A stretch of 64,000 bases of DNA from Erythrobacter sp. JK5 (GCF_018205975.1 NZ_CP073577.1:1860001-1924000); one strand, 5' to 3'. Numbered from the stretch's first letter, positions 18,909 through 29,135 are shown. Numbers and translations are program-made. The notes: generated from the sequence alone by a model not told the origin.

Positions 18909-21488
18909 TCAGGATTCGACGGTCATTTGCAATTCGCCGTCGCCTTCGTCGATTCTGACAGTCGCGCCATCGTTCACCTCGCCTTCGAGCAGCATCTCGG
19001 CCAGCGGGTCCTGCAGATAGCGCTGGACCGCGCGCTTCAGGGGCCGTGCGCCATACACCGGATCGTAGCCGACCCGCCCGAGCCAGCGCAGCGCGGCATC
19101 GGTGAGGTCGAGCGTGATCTTGCGGTCGTCGAGCAGCTTCTGCACCCGCCTGATCTGGATCGCGACGATCGGCGCCATGTGCTCCATCGCCAGACGGTGG
19201 AACAGGATGATCTCGTCCAGCCGGTTCAGAAACTCGGGGCGGAAATGTCCGCGCACCACGTCCATCACCTGGTCCTCGACATCGGCGACCTTCTGGTCGT
19301 CGCCCAGGTTCGACAGGAACTGGCTGCCGAGGTTCGAGGTGAGGATGATCAGCGTGTTGGAAAAATCCACCACCCGGCCCTGCCCGTCGGTGAGCCGCCC
19401 GTCGTCGATCACCTGCAGCAGCACGTTGAACACGTCGGCATGCGCTTTCTCGACCTCGTCGAACAGCACCACCTGATACGGGCGACGGCGCACCGCTTCG
19501 GTCAGCACCCCGCCCTCGTCGTAGCCGACATAGCCCGGAGGCGCGCCGATCAGGCGGGCGACCGAATGCTTCTCCATGAACTCGCTCATGTCGATCCGGA
19601 CCATCGCCTGATCGTCGTCGAACAGGAATTCGGCCAATGCCTTGGTCAGCTCGGTCTTGCCGACGCCGGTGGGGCCCAGGAACAGGAAGCTGCCGAGCGG
19701 GCGGCCCGGGTCCTGCAAACCGGCGCGCGCCCGGCGCACCGCCTTGGACACGGCAACGATGGCCTCCTCCTGGCCAATCACCCGCTTGCCGAGCAGCTCT
19801 TCCATCTGCAGCAGCTTGTCGCGTTCGCCTTCCATCATCTTGTCGATCGGAATGCCGGTCGAGCGGCTGACGACGCTGGCGATGTCCTCTTCGGTAACCT
19901 CTTCGCGCAGCAGCGCATTCTCGGTCAGGCCCTCGGCAGCCTCGAGCCGCTTTTCAAGCTCGGGTATGGTGCCGTAGGACAGCTCGCCCGCCTTCGCGAG
20001 GTCGCCCTCGCGCTGCGCCTGTTCGAGCTCGAGCCGCGCGTGGTCGAGCTGTTCCTTGATCTTGCTCTCGGCTTCGATCTTGTCGCGCTCGTTCTGCCAG
20101 CGGGTGGTCAGCTCGGCGCTTTCCTGCTCGAGATCGGCCAGCTCCTTGCGCAGGTTGCCGAGCCGGTCCTTCGACGCGTCGTCGCCTTCCTTGGCGAGCG
20201 CGCTTTCCTCGATCTTGAGCTGGATGATGCGCCGGTCGAGCGCCTCGATTTCCTCGGGCTTCGATTCCACTTCCATCCGGATCCGGCTCGCGGCCTCGTC
20301 CATCAGGTCGATCGCCTTGTCGGGCAGGAACCGGTTCGAGATGTAGCGATCGGACAGCTTCGCCGCGGCGACGATGCTGCCATCGGTGATGCGCACGCCG
20401 TGGTGCAGCTCGTACTTGTCCTTGATCCCGCGCAGGATCGAGATCGTGTCCTCGACGCTGGGTTCCTCGATATAGACCGGCTGGAACCGCCGCTGGAGCG
20501 CCGGGTCCTTCTCGACATACTTCTGGTATTCGTCGAGCGTGGTCGCGCCGATGCAGTGCAGCTCGCCGCGGCTGAGCGCGGGCTTCAGCAGGTTCGAGGC
20601 GTCCATCGAGCCTTCGCTCGCGCCCGCCCCGATCAGCGTGTGCATCTCGTCGATGAACAGGATGATGTTGCCTTCGGCGTTCTTGACCTCGTCGAGCACG
20701 GACTTGAGCCGTTCCTCGAACTCGCCGCGATATTTCGCGCCCGCGATCAGCGACCCCATGTCGAGGCTCATCAGCGTGCGGCCCTTCAGGCTGTCGGGCA
20801 CGTCGCCGTTGGCGATGCGCAGCGCCAGCCCCTCGGCGATCGCGGTCTTGCCGGTGCCGGGCTCGCCGATCAGCGCGGGGTTGTTCTTGGTCCGCCGCGC
20901 GAGGATCTGGACGGTGCGGCGGATTTCCTCGTCGCGGCCGATCACCGGATCGAGCTTGCCGTCGCGCGCCGCCTGGGTGAGGTCGCGCGCGTATTTCTCC
21001 ATCGCGTCGTACGAGCTTTCGGCGCTGGCGCTGTCGGCCTTGCGCCCGCCGCGCAGCTGGTCGATCGCCGAATTGAGGCTTTGCGGGGTGACGCTCGCCG
21101 CCTTCATCGCTTCGCCCGCAGCACCCGGCGCGAGCGCCAGAGCGACCAGCATCATCTCCACGGTGACATAGGAATCGCCCGCCTTTTCGGCGACCTGTTC
21201 GGCCTGGTCGAGCACCCGCACGGCATCGTTGTCGAGTCCCGGGGTCTGCTGCGCGCCGCCGCCGGTCACCACCGGAATTTTACCCAGCCCGGCATCGACC
21301 GCGCTGATTGCGAGCGCCGGCTGACCGCCCGCGCGCTGGATCAGCCCGGCGGCCATGCCCTCTTCGTCCTCGAGCAATGCCTTGAGCAGATGCAGCGGCG
21401 TGATCCGCTGATGGTTCATGCGGATCGCAACGGTCTGCGCGCTTTGCAGGAAGCCCTTGGCGCGATCGGTGAACTTTTCGAGATTCAT
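18909..21488 (-). CDS. clpB: ATP-dependent disaggregase ClpB
   Basis: 859 residues, full length for ClpB. Order: Clp N-domain ('[18 protein letters not shown]'), NBD1 with Walker A 'GEPGTGKT' and '[13 protein letters not shown]', the long coiled-coil middle domain (rich in K/E/L, about residues 405-525) that distinguishes ClpB from ClpA/C, NBD2 with Walker A 'GPTGVGKT', and a C-terminal domain. It dissolves protein aggregates with DnaK. The ATG at 21488 follows GAGGGG. Upstream is a sigma-32-like promoter with an inverted repeat in the spacer. It is divergent from the penicillin acylase gene. Confidence 0.98.
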   Translation of the reverse strand: MNLEKFTDRAKGFLQSAQTVAIRMNHQRITPLHLLKALLEDEEGMAAGLIQRAGGQPALAISAVDAGLGKIPVVTGGGAQQTPGLDNDAVRVLDQAEQVAEKAGDSYVTVEMMLVALALAPGAAGEAMKAASVTPQSLNSAIDQLRGGRKADSASAESSYDAMEKYARDLTQAARDGKLDPVIGRDEEIRRTVQILARRTKNNPALIGEPGTGKTAIAEGLALRIANGDVPDSLKGRTLMSLDMGSLIAGAKYRGEFEERLKSVLDEVKNAEGNIILFIDEMHTLIGAGASEGSMDASNLLKPALSRGELHCIGATTLDEYQKYVEKDPALQRRFQPVYIEEPSVEDTISILRGIKDKYELHHGVRITDGSIVAAAKLSDRYISNRFLPDKAIDLMDEAASRIRMEVESKPEEIEALDRRIIQLKIEESALAKEGDDASKDRLGNLRKELADLEQESAELTTRWQNERDKIEAESKIKEQLDHARLELEQAQREGDLAKAGELSYGTIPELEKRLEAAEGLTENALLREEVTEEDIASVVSRSTGIPIDKMMEGERDKLLQMEELLGKRVIGQEEAIVAVSKAVRRARAGLQDPGRPLGSFLFLGPTGVGKTELTKALAEFLFDDDQAMVRIDMSEFMEKHSVARLIGAPPGYVGYDEGGVLTEAVRRRPYQVVLFDEVEKAHADVFNVLLQVIDDGRLTDGQGRVVDFSNTLIILTSNLGSQFLSNLGDDQKVADVEDQVMDVVRGHFRPEFLNRLDEIILFHRLAMEHMAPIVAIQIRRVQKLLDDRKITLDLTDAALRWLGRVGYDPVYGARPLKRAVQRYLQDPLAEMLLEGEVNDGATVRIDEGDGELQMTVES

Positions 21489-21519
21489 CTGGAGACCCCT
21501 CAACGGTGTGACCGACATG

Positions 21520-21547
21520 ACATAGTGTTGCATATTCGCAACACAAG
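21520..21547 (-). promoter_or_regulatory. Heat-shock-like promoter of clpB with inverted repeat in the spacer
   Basis: On the minus strand CTTGTGT (21547-21541), 13 bases, CACTATGT (21527-21520). This matches the sigma-32 layout CTTGAAA-N13-15-CCCCATNT moderately (the -35 CTTG core is exact, the -10 is partial). A perfect inverted repeat GTGTTGC-N6-GCAACAC (21525-21544) fills the spacer and touches both elements, a position suited to a repressor. Start site and binding are inferred. Confidence 0.5.
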
Positions 21548-21668
21548 CCCTCGCGCCCGGATTTTCTTCAACGGTGTATTACCCGGCTAGGTGGGTCCGG
21601 CAAGTGCGCTTGCCAAGCCCCCGCCGGCAGGCAATGATCCGGGCAAGAGAGAGCAGGAGAATTCCGGG

Positions 21669-23876
21669 ATGAAATGGATTGTGCGCGGTGTCATCACCGT
21701 GGCCGCGCTGGCGATCGTGGCGTTCGTGGCGCTGGCGACGTGGGAACCGTTCTTCGCGCATCGCAGCGCGGCCCCGCCCGCACGCGCCTACACGGCGGAG
21801 ATCGTCCGCGACGAATTCGGCGTCCCGCATATCTACGGCAAGACCGACCCCGACGTCGCATTCGGCGTCGCCATCGCCCATGCCGAGGATGATTTCTTCA
21901 CCCTGCAGGACGTGATCGCCATGTCGCGCGGGCGCTATGGCGCGATCGCGGGCGAAGAGGGCGCGACCTTCGATTATGTCTATCATCTGCTCGATGCGCG
22001 CGGCACGGCCGAGCGACAGTACCCGCAACTGCCCGCAGATTCCCGCGCGCTGTTCGAAGCCTATGCCAGCGGCCTCAACCAGTACGCCAGGGATCACGCG
22101 GACGAGGTCAAGCTTGCCAACCTGTTCCCGGTCAACGGCGAAGACGTCGCCGCCGGCTTCGTGCTGCGCCAGCCGTTCTTCTACGGGCTCGGCAACGTCA
22201 TCGCGCCGCTGGTCGCGGGCGAGCCGCTGCGGCGTGAATTTGGGCCGGACATTCCGGGTTTTCCAAGGGCCGAGCCTGCTCCCGATGCAGAAGAACAGAC
22301 CGCCATGACTGGCACCCATCCGCTGCCGTGGGGCGAGGATGCGGCGCTGCTCGGGTCGAATGCCTGGGCGGTCGCGCCCGAACGCGCGGGCGGTCCGACC
22401 ACGCTGATCTCGAATTCGCACCAGCCCCTGCGCGGCGGGGTCGCGTGGTACGAATTCAGCGTCGAGAGCGAGGACGGCTGGCATTTCACCGGGGCGAATT
22501 TCCCCGGATCGCCCTTCCCGTTCCTCGGCCACAACCGGCATCTCGGCTGGACCAACACGGTCAACCGGCCCGACATGGTCGATGTCTACATGCTCGAAAC
22601 CGACGCCGGCGGGAAGCGCTACAAGCTCGACGGCGAATGGCGCGAGCTTGAGGAAAAAACGGTGATCCTGCCCGTCAGGTTCGGCCCGATCACCCTGCCG
22701 GTGCCGCGCACCGTTCATCGCGCGAAGCACGGCCCGGCGATCGTCAACGATCAGGGCACTTTCGCGATCCGGTATGGCGGGATCGACAGCGTCGCACAGA
22801 TCGATGCCTATTACCGCATCAACAAGGCGACCAGCTTCGATGAATGGCAAAGCCAGATGGCGCGCATGGCGATCCCCAGCACCAACTTCATCTTCGCCGA
22901 CGAAACCGGCACGATCGCCTATATCTACAACGCGGCGATCCCCGACCGGCCCGAACTGGACGAGGTCCGCGCCAACTGGCGCGGCGTGCTGCCGGGCGAT
23001 CGCAGCGAGCTGATCTGGCAGGGCACAGTCGACTACGCCGAGATTCCCAAGCTGGTCAATCCGGCCAGCGGCTGGCTCTACAACGCCAACAACGAACCGT
23101 TCACGGCGGCGGGGCCGGGCAGCGATCTGCCGCGCGACGCGTTTTCGCCCGTGCTCGGGATCGAGGAAAAGCAGACCAACCGCTCGCGCCGTGCGTACAA
23201 GCTGCTGACCGAAGCGGGCACGCTCGACCGCGCCGCGCTGGAGGCGATCAAGTACGACATGGCCTACGAACGCGAAGGCTATATCGACCGGATGTGGGAC
23301 GATCTCGACATGATGCAGGCCGACGGGCGCCGGGGCGAGGCGCGCGACCTGCTGCTCGGCTGGGATTTCACCGCCGACGGCAAGGGCCGCGCCGATGCGC
23401 TGGCCTATCTCCTGATCCGCGATTTCATGTCGGCCGAGTATCAGAACAAGCCGTGGCCGCTGATGGCCGACAAGCTCGACGAGGCCGCTGCGCATCTGAT
23501 GACGCATTTCGGACGGCTCGATCCGCCGCTGTCCGACCTGCTGCGGCTGCGCCAGGGCGACAAGGACCTGCCGCTGACCGGCGGTTCGGACACGCTGCGG
23601 GCGATGACGACCTGGAAGGTCGATCCCGACGGGCGGCTCAACCTCGTGCATGGCGACAGTTTCATCCAGTGGGTCGAGTGGCCGACAGACGGCGGGCGGG
23701 TGTTCTCGCGTTCGATCCAGCCGTTCGGCGCGGCCACCACCCGGCCCGGCAGCCCGCATTACACCGACCAGATGCAGCTGTTCGTCGATCACAAGTTGAA
23801 GCCGGTTTATTTCTGGCGCGACGACGTGCTCGCCAATGCAAAGCGTCGCTATACCGTAACCAACACTGCCGATTGA
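21669..23876 (+). CDS. Penicillin acylase family (S45) Ntn-hydrolase
   Basis: 735 residues. A membrane anchor or signal segment (residues about 5-25) precedes the alpha-subunit region ('RDEFGVPHIYG', 'GVAIAHAEDDFFTLQ'). Self-processing would expose Ser230 as the N-terminal nucleophile in 'LLGSNAWAV', the family's invariant GSN. 'NTVNRPDMVDVY' and 'LYNANNEPF' are further S45 motifs. Family members cleave amides such as penicillin G, N-acyl-homoserine lactones or cyclic lipopeptides; sequence alone does not decide. AGGAG precedes the ATG. It lies next to an M16 peptidase gene (68-base gap, same strand), possibly one unit for peptide or amide degradation in the periplasm. Confidence 0.92.
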   Translation: MKWIVRGVITVAALAIVAFVALATWEPFFAHRSAAPPARAYTAEIVRDEFGVPHIYGKTDPDVAFGVAIAHAEDDFFTLQDVIAMSRGRYGAIAGEEGATFDYVYHLLDARGTAERQYPQLPADSRALFEAYASGLNQYARDHADEVKLANLFPVNGEDVAAGFVLRQPFFYGLGNVIAPLVAGEPLRREFGPDIPGFPRAEPAPDAEEQTAMTGTHPLPWGEDAALLGSNAWAVAPERAGGPTTLISNSHQPLRGGVAWYEFSVESEDGWHFTGANFPGSPFPFLGHNRHLGWTNTVNRPDMVDVYMLETDAGGKRYKLDGEWRELEEKTVILPVRFGPITLPVPRTVHRAKHGPAIVNDQGTFAIRYGGIDSVAQIDAYYRINKATSFDEWQSQMARMAIPSTNFIFADETGTIAYIYNAAIPDRPELDEVRANWRGVLPGDRSELIWQGTVDYAEIPKLVNPASGWLYNANNEPFTAAGPGSDLPRDAFSPVLGIEEKQTNRSRRAYKLLTEAGTLDRAALEAIKYDMAYEREGYIDRMWDDLDMMQADGRRGEARDLLLGWDFTADGKGRADALAYLLIRDFMSAEYQNKPWPLMADKLDEAAAHLMTHFGRLDPPLSDLLRLRQGDKDLPLTGGSDTLRAMTTWKVDPDGRLNLVHGDSFIQWVEWPTDGGRVFSRSIQPFGAATTRPGSPHYTDQMQLFVDHKLKPVYFWRDDVLANAKRRYTVTNTAD

Positions 23877-23944
23877 GGCTTGATTTCGCGCCCCTGCCAC
23901 CGCAGGCTGGCTTAGACATTCCCTCCCGAAACCGGAGCATTTCC

Positions 23945-26818
23945 ATGATCTTGCGTTCTTCTCGCATGCGCCTTGCCACCACCAGCCTCGCCGCGCTCGG
24001 GCTCGCGCTCGCGGTTCCCGCCGCGCCCGCCTTCGCCGATGGCCACACGGCCGGCGAAAGCGAAGCGGCAGACGCCAATTCGCTCACCGAACTGGTCTCG
24101 CAGGTCTCGATCCCGTACGAGGAATTCCAGCTCGAAAACGGCCTGACCGTGATCGTGCACGAGGACCGCAAGGCGCCGATCGTCGGGGTCGCGGTGTGGT
24201 ACAACGTCGGCTCGAAGGACGAACCCGAAGGCAAGACCGGCTTTGCCCACCTGTTCGAACACCTGATGTTCAACGGTTCGGAAAACGCCCCCAACGACTA
24301 TTTCCAGTATCTGCAGGAAATGGGCGCGACCGATTACAACGGCACCACCAATTTCGACCGCACCAACTATTTCCAGACGGTGCCGCGCCCCGCGCTCGAA
24401 CGCGCGCTGTGGCTGGAAAGCGACCGCATGGGCTACCTGCTCGGCGCGGTGACGCAGGAAAAGCTCGATAACCAGCGCGGCGTCGTCCAGAACGAAAAGC
24501 GCCAGGGCGACAACCAGCCGGGCGGCCTCGTCTTCTACGAGATCCTCGACAAGATGTTTCCCAGGGAGCACCCCTACGGCCATTCGGTGATCGGCTCGAT
24601 GGCCGATCTCGACGCGGCCTCGATGGAAGACGTGCGCAGCTGGTTCCGCGACAAGTACGGCCCCAACAATGCGACGCTGGTGCTCGCCGGCGACGTGTCG
24701 GCCGCGGAAGCACGTCCGCTGGTCGAAAAATGGTTCGGCCCGATCGCGCGCGGCCCGGTCAACAATCCGGCCCAGGCGGAAATTCCGACGCTGAGCGAGG
24801 ATGTCCGTTCGATCATGAAGGACAAGGTCGCGGCGACCAACATCACGAAATACTGGCACGCCCCGGGCATCACCAGCGAGGAACTCGCCGCGCTCAATAT
24901 CGGTGCCAGCATCCTCGGCGGGCTGGCTTCGAGCCGGCTCGACGAAGTACTGGTGCGCGACGAACAGCTCGCGGTCGGCGTGGGCGCGGGCAATTTCGAT
25001 TTCCAGCGCACCGGCATCCTGCTGGTCAGCGCCACGCTGAAACCGGGCGTCGAGCTCGCTACGCTCGAAGCCCGGCTCGATGAACTCGTCGCCGAATTCA
25101 TCGCCGAAGGCCCGAGCGAGGACGAGGTGCGCCGCGCCGCGACCAGCCAGCTGGCCGGCACGATCCGCGGGCTCGAACAGGTCGGCGGCTTTGACGGCAA
25201 GGCGGTCACGCTGGCGCGCGGTGAAGTGCTCGCGGGGGATCCCGGCTTCTACAAGCGCCAGTTCGACGTGCTCGCCACGCTCACCCCCGCCGACGTCAAG
25301 GCGGCGATGCAGCGCTGGATGACCAAACCCAGCTTCACGCTGGTGCTTGAACCGGGCGAACGCGACGCGGAATACGAAGAAGCCGCCTCGGTCGCGAGTG
25401 CGGACGACAACGCCTCGGAACGCGACCGCGCGGCCGAACAGATCACCGTCTCGCAGGTCCGCCCCGCCCCGCCGATCGCCAGCGTGGCGCAGCTCGACTT
25501 CCCCGATGTCGAGCGCGCGACGCTCGCCAACGGCATGCAGGTCACCTACGCGCAGCGCGACGCTGTCCCCGCGACCTACGTGACGCTGTCCTTCAATGCC
25601 GGCACCGCGGCCGATCCGGTCGACAAGCGCGGTCTCGAAGACCTGACGCTCAACCTGTTCGACGAGGGCACGCAAAACCTCACGTCGCAGGAAATCGCCG
25701 AAACGCGCGAGCGGCTGGGCCTGACGATTTCGACCGGCGGCGGGTCCGACCGTTCGACCTTCACGCTTTCCGCCCTGACCGCCAATCTCGAACCGTCTCT
25801 CGACCTGTTCCGCGAAATCGTGCTCGAACCGGCGTTCAACCCCGCCGACCTCGAACGGGTGCGGACGCAGACGATCACCGGGATCAAGCAGCAGATGACC
25901 TCGCCGCAGGGCATCGCGTTCCGCGCGATCGGCCCCGAAGTTTTCGGCGAGGCCAATCCCTACGGCGGCCCCAGCACTGTCGAAAGCGTCGCGTCGATCA
26001 CGCGCGAAGACCTGGTGACCTTCAAGGATACCTGGATCCGCCCGGACAATGGCGAGGTGTTCGTGATCTCCGACAAGCCGCTGGCGGAGATCGTCGATGT
26101 GCTCAACGGCGTGTTCGGCGACTGGACTGCGCCTGCGGCGGCGAAGGGCGAGAAGAGCTTTTCGCTCGACGATGCCCCCGATGCGGGCAATCGCATCGTG
26201 CTGATCAACCGCCCGAATTCGCCGCAGAGCTTTATCCTCGGGGCGCAGCTGACCCCGCTCGATGCGAGCGATCCGGCCTATGTCGATTTCACCAACGCCA
26301 ACAATTCGCTCGGCGGAAACTTCCTCGCGCGGCTCAACATGAACCTGCGCGAGACCAAGGGCTGGAGCTATGGCGTACGCGGCGGGCCGCAGGCGCGCGA
26401 GAACGCGGTGGTCTACTCGATCAGCGGCGGCGTGCAGGCCGACCGGACCGGGGATTCGCTGCGCGAGATGATGCGCGAGACCAGCGAGTTCCTGACCACC
26501 AGCGGCGTGACCGACGAAGAGCTGGCGCGCAACGTCGCGGCCGAGATCGGCGAGCTGCCCGGTCAGTTCGAAACCTCGCCCGCGGTGCTCGATGCGCTGC
26601 AGGACAACGCCCTGTTCGGCCGTCCCGACGATTATTACGAGAAGCTGGTCGACCGCTACGGCGCGCAGACCCGCGCCAGTCTCGACGCAGCGGCGCGCGC
26701 CGCGCTCGAGGTCGAGAAATTCGTCTGGGTGGTGGTCGGCGATGCCAGCAAGGTGCAGCCGCAGCTCGAGGGGATCGGCATGCCGGTCGAGGTTCGCGAG
26801 CTTCCGGCAGACGAGTGA
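23945..26818 (+). CDS. Exported two-domain M16 zinc metallopeptidase
   Basis: 957 residues with a signal peptide ('LALAVPAAPAFA', cleavage near residue 31). The first M16 domain has the inverted zinc motif H102-L-F-E105-H106 ('FAHLFEHLMFN') and a downstream 'NEKRQ' Glu. The second domain, from about residue 520, keeps the fold ('LNLFDEGTQNLTSQEIAE') but has no HxxEH, as usual for two-domain pitrilysin-type proteases where one half is structural. 'RETKGWSYGVRGG' is the R/Y element of the second half. GGAG lies 8 bases before the ATG. Likely periplasmic degradation of short peptides. Confidence 0.93.
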   Translation: MILRSSRMRLATTSLAALGLALAVPAAPAFADGHTAGESEAADANSLTELVSQVSIPYEEFQLENGLTVIVHEDRKAPIVGVAVWYNVGSKDEPEGKTGFAHLFEHLMFNGSENAPNDYFQYLQEMGATDYNGTTNFDRTNYFQTVPRPALERALWLESDRMGYLLGAVTQEKLDNQRGVVQNEKRQGDNQPGGLVFYEILDKMFPREHPYGHSVIGSMADLDAASMEDVRSWFRDKYGPNNATLVLAGDVSAAEARPLVEKWFGPIARGPVNNPAQAEIPTLSEDVRSIMKDKVAATNITKYWHAPGITSEELAALNIGASILGGLASSRLDEVLVRDEQLAVGVGAGNFDFQRTGILLVSATLKPGVELATLEARLDELVAEFIAEGPSEDEVRRAATSQLAGTIRGLEQVGGFDGKAVTLARGEVLAGDPGFYKRQFDVLATLTPADVKAAMQRWMTKPSFTLVLEPGERDAEYEEAASVASADDNASERDRAAEQITVSQVRPAPPIASVAQLDFPDVERATLANGMQVTYAQRDAVPATYVTLSFNAGTAADPVDKRGLEDLTLNLFDEGTQNLTSQEIAETRERLGLTISTGGGSDRSTFTLSALTANLEPSLDLFREIVLEPAFNPADLERVRTQTITGIKQQMTSPQGIAFRAIGPEVFGEANPYGGPSTVESVASITREDLVTFKDTWIRPDNGEVFVISDKPLAEIVDVLNGVFGDWTAPAAAKGEKSFSLDDAPDAGNRIVLINRPNSPQSFILGAQLTPLDASDPAYVDFTNANNSLGGNFLARLNMNLRETKGWSYGVRGGPQARENAVVYSISGGVQADRTGDSLREMMRETSEFLTTSGVTDEELARNVAAEIGELPGQFETSPAVLDALQDNALFGRPDDYYEKLVDRYGAQTRASLDAAARAALEVEKFVWVVVGDASKVQPQLEGIGMPVEVRELPADE

Positions 26819-26972
26819 CGTTACGGCATCGCCCGGCAGATCGATAGAGGTTGAGTCGCCCCGGCACACGTGTAAACACACGCGCGAGTTTCGCAGGCAG
26901 GAACGACCGGCCGCGCTCGATCAATCACAATGGGCCGGCCCCCGGCCGCTCGACCATCAAGGAGATACGGAA

Positions 26973-27275
26973 ATGTCTGTTTCAGGTACCTACAACACCA
27001 CCGTCAAGAGCCCGATGGGCGACCAGAGCGGCACCTTCACCGTGGTCGACAACGGCGACGGCACGTTCAGCGGCAACATGGCCGGCGGCATGGGTTCGAT
27101 GGACGTCGAAGACGGCAAGGTCGATGGCAACACCCTCACCTGGAAGATGAACATGACCGTGCCGATGCCGATGACGCTGGAATGCGAAGCGACCGTCGAT
27201 GGCGGCACGCTGGCCGGCAACGTCAACGCCGGCGCCTTCGGCGCGATGCCGCTGACCGGCGAAAAGGCCGCGTAA
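26973..27275 (+). CDS. Small Met- and Gly-rich conserved hypothetical protein
   Basis: 100 residues, preceded by a strong AAGGAGAT site 7 bases before the ATG. The sequence is a short all-beta-like domain with alternating polar and hydrophobic residues ('GTFTVVDNGDGTFSGNM', 'VDGNTLTWKMNM', 'TVDGGTLAGNVNAG'), rich in Met (about ten) and with a single Cys. No signal peptide. Similar modules occur as stand-alone hypotheticals in sphingomonads; I cannot name a function. It is its own transcription unit, with a strong terminator 27 bases after the stop. Confidence 0.75.
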   Translation: MSVSGTYNTTVKSPMGDQSGTFTVVDNGDGTFSGNMAGGMGSMDVEDGKVDGNTLTWKMNMTVPMPMTLECEATVDGGTLAGNVNAGAFGAMPLTGEKAA

Positions 27276-27301
27276 GCGAAGTCACCGACTTCACAAGCAA
27301 A

Positions 27302-27334
27302 GGGGCCGTCGGAGCGATCCGGCGGCCCGTTTTG
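27302..27334 (+). terminator. Rho-independent terminator
   Basis: GGGCCGTCGG pairs with CCGGCGGCCC around a 6-base loop and is followed by GTTTTG, 27 bases after the stop of the 100-residue protein. Confidence 0.75.
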
Positions 27335-27472
27335 TTTACGCATCCGGCAAGTCAATCCAGGGGTTTGTCTCGCACTTTACTTGGCTAACCTGACGCGGGC
27401 ATTTGTGCGCCCGCCGGGCACCTGCTAAACCACGCGCACAATGGCATCCGGGTCGCAGGCCAAGGAGGTGTC

Positions 27473-29080
27473 ATGAAAAGCGTCCTCGTAAAATTCCTCT
27501 ACCGCGTCGCCGCGTTGCTTGCGCGCCTTTCGCCGGGCCTTGCGCGGCGGATCAACGCCCTAGCGATCGGGCGGCTGGTCAAGGTTACCCGCACGCGTCC
27601 GCATCCCTGGAGCACCTACAGCGATCACGTGAGCTGGCGCGGGCTGACCGATCGCAGCTACAGCGCGCGGCACCTGCCTGCGACCGATATCCCCGACCTG
27701 CCCGACCTGCACGGCGTCGGCGACCTGTTCCGTGTGCCGGAGGGGCGCGAGCAGCGTCTCTGCCCCAAGTCGACCTGCCTGTTTCCGGCCTTTGCGCAAT
27801 ATCTCACGGACGGGTTCATCCGCACCATGGTCTCGAACAAATTCGGCACCGGCGAGACGATCGAGGACCGGCGACGCAACACTTCGAACCACGAGATCGA
27901 CCTGTGCCCGCTCTACGGGCGCACGGTCGAGCAGGTGCGGGCCTTGCGGACGCTTTCCGAACACCCCGACGAACGTGGCAGGCTCAAGTCCGAAGTAATC
28001 GACGGGGAGGAATGGCCGCTCAGGCTGTTCCAGCCGGGGGGAGAGGCCTTCAACCCCGAATTCACCGACGCGGAGGGCAAGCCGCTGCTCGATACCCCGC
28101 TCGGGATCGATCACACCACCGCGCAGAGGCGCGAAACCCTGTTCGCGGTCGGCGGCGACCGGGCCAATGCCGCTCCGCAGGTCAGCATGATCAACGTGCT
28201 GTTCCTGCGCGAGCACAACCGGCTGGCGAGCGCGATCGCGGCCGGCAATCCGCACTGGAACGACGACCGCGTATTCGATGCCGCGCGCGCCTGCACGGTA
28301 GTGATGTTCATCAAGATCGTGGTCGAGGAGTACATCAACCACATCAATTCCACCCCGCTGATGCTGATCGCCGATGCCGTCTCGGCATGGCGCGCGGGCT
28401 GGAACCGGCCCAACTGGATCACCGCCGAATTCAGTCTGCTGTATCGCTGGCATTCGCTGGTGCCGGACCGGATGGTGTGGGGCGGAGAGGCGTTGCCGGG
28501 CAATGCGCTGCGGCTCAACAACGCGCGCTTGCTCGCGCGCGGCCTCGCGCAGGCGTTTGCCGATATCAGCGGCAACCGGGCGACCGAGCTGGGGCTGCAC
28601 AACACGGTCGGCTGGCTGATCGAGGTCGAGGAGAAGGCGGTCGACCAGGCGCGGCTGAACCGGATCGCACCCTTCGTCGCGTATCAGGGTGCGTTCGGGC
28701 ACCGACCCGCGCGCGACTGGGCGGACATCAACCCCGACCCGGCAATCCAGGATGAGCTGCGCGCGCTCTATGGCGAGGTCGGGCGGGTCGAATTCTATCC
28801 CGGCCTGTTCGCACAGCCGCGCACGCCGGACGGCCCGCTACCGCCCCTGCTGCAAACGATGGTTGCGGTCGATGCGTTTTCGCAGGCGCTCACCAACCCG
28901 CTGTTGTCCGAGCATGTCTGGGGCGATCCCGAGGTGCAGCGCGATACGTTCACGCCCGAAGGGATCGAGGCGATCGCGGACACCAGGACCCTGCGCGATA
29001 TCCTCGATCGCAACTCGGCCGGGGTGGGCGAGCGGTTCGTCGGCATGACTCGCGAAGGCTGGCAGCGCGGACGCGAGTAG
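27473..29080 (+). CDS. Animal-type (cyclooxygenase-like) heme peroxidase
   Basis: 535 residues. Motifs of the peroxidase-cyclooxygenase superfamily are clear: 'NHEIDLCPLYG', 'VGGDRANAAPQ', 'LFLREHNRLAS', and 'LLYRWHSLVPD' with Tyr324 and His327, the spacing of COX Tyr385 and proximal heme His388. The distal region 'FAQYLTDGFIRT' keeps Gln109 but has Asp113 where COX has His207 and MPO has His95. A hydrophobic, basic N-terminal helix (residues 1-35) may attach it to the membrane. AAGGAGG precedes the ATG. Bacterial members oxygenate fatty acids or act as peroxidases; this activity is unknown. It is followed 53 bases later by an ArsR operon. Confidence 0.9.
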   Translation: MKSVLVKFLYRVAALLARLSPGLARRINALAIGRLVKVTRTRPHPWSTYSDHVSWRGLTDRSYSARHLPATDIPDLPDLHGVGDLFRVPEGREQRLCPKSTCLFPAFAQYLTDGFIRTMVSNKFGTGETIEDRRRNTSNHEIDLCPLYGRTVEQVRALRTLSEHPDERGRLKSEVIDGEEWPLRLFQPGGEAFNPEFTDAEGKPLLDTPLGIDHTTAQRRETLFAVGGDRANAAPQVSMINVLFLREHNRLASAIAAGNPHWNDDRVFDAARACTVVMFIKIVVEEYINHINSTPLMLIADAVSAWRAGWNRPNWITAEFSLLYRWHSLVPDRMVWGGEALPGNALRLNNARLLARGLAQAFADISGNRATELGLHNTVGWLIEVEEKAVDQARLNRIAPFVAYQGAFGHRPARDWADINPDPAIQDELRALYGEVGRVEFYPGLFAQPRTPDGPLPPLLQTMVAVDAFSQALTNPLLSEHVWGDPEVQRDTFTPEGIEAIADTRTLRDILDRNSAGVGERFVGMTREGWQRGRE

Positions 29081-29123
29081 CCCGACGTTCGTGCACGCTT
29101 GACGTCTCGCCCAATATGTAACA

Positions 29124-29135
29124 ATGTAATTACAT
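29124..29135. promoter_or_regulatory. 12-base palindrome overlapping the ArsR start codon
   Basis: ATGTAATTACAT, perfect, with a further ATGTAA half-site at 29115-29120. It overlaps the ATG at 29134. Imperfect AT-rich palindromes of this kind are typical ArsR-family operators, so autoregulation is likely. There is no purine-rich ribosome-binding site before the ATG, which suits a leaderless or nearly leaderless message. Confidence 0.55.

Noticed and set aside
22844..23944. Open frame before the M16 peptidase
   Set aside because: Shadow of the penicillin acylase gene in another frame; the peptidase starts with its own signal peptide and ribosome-binding site at 23945.
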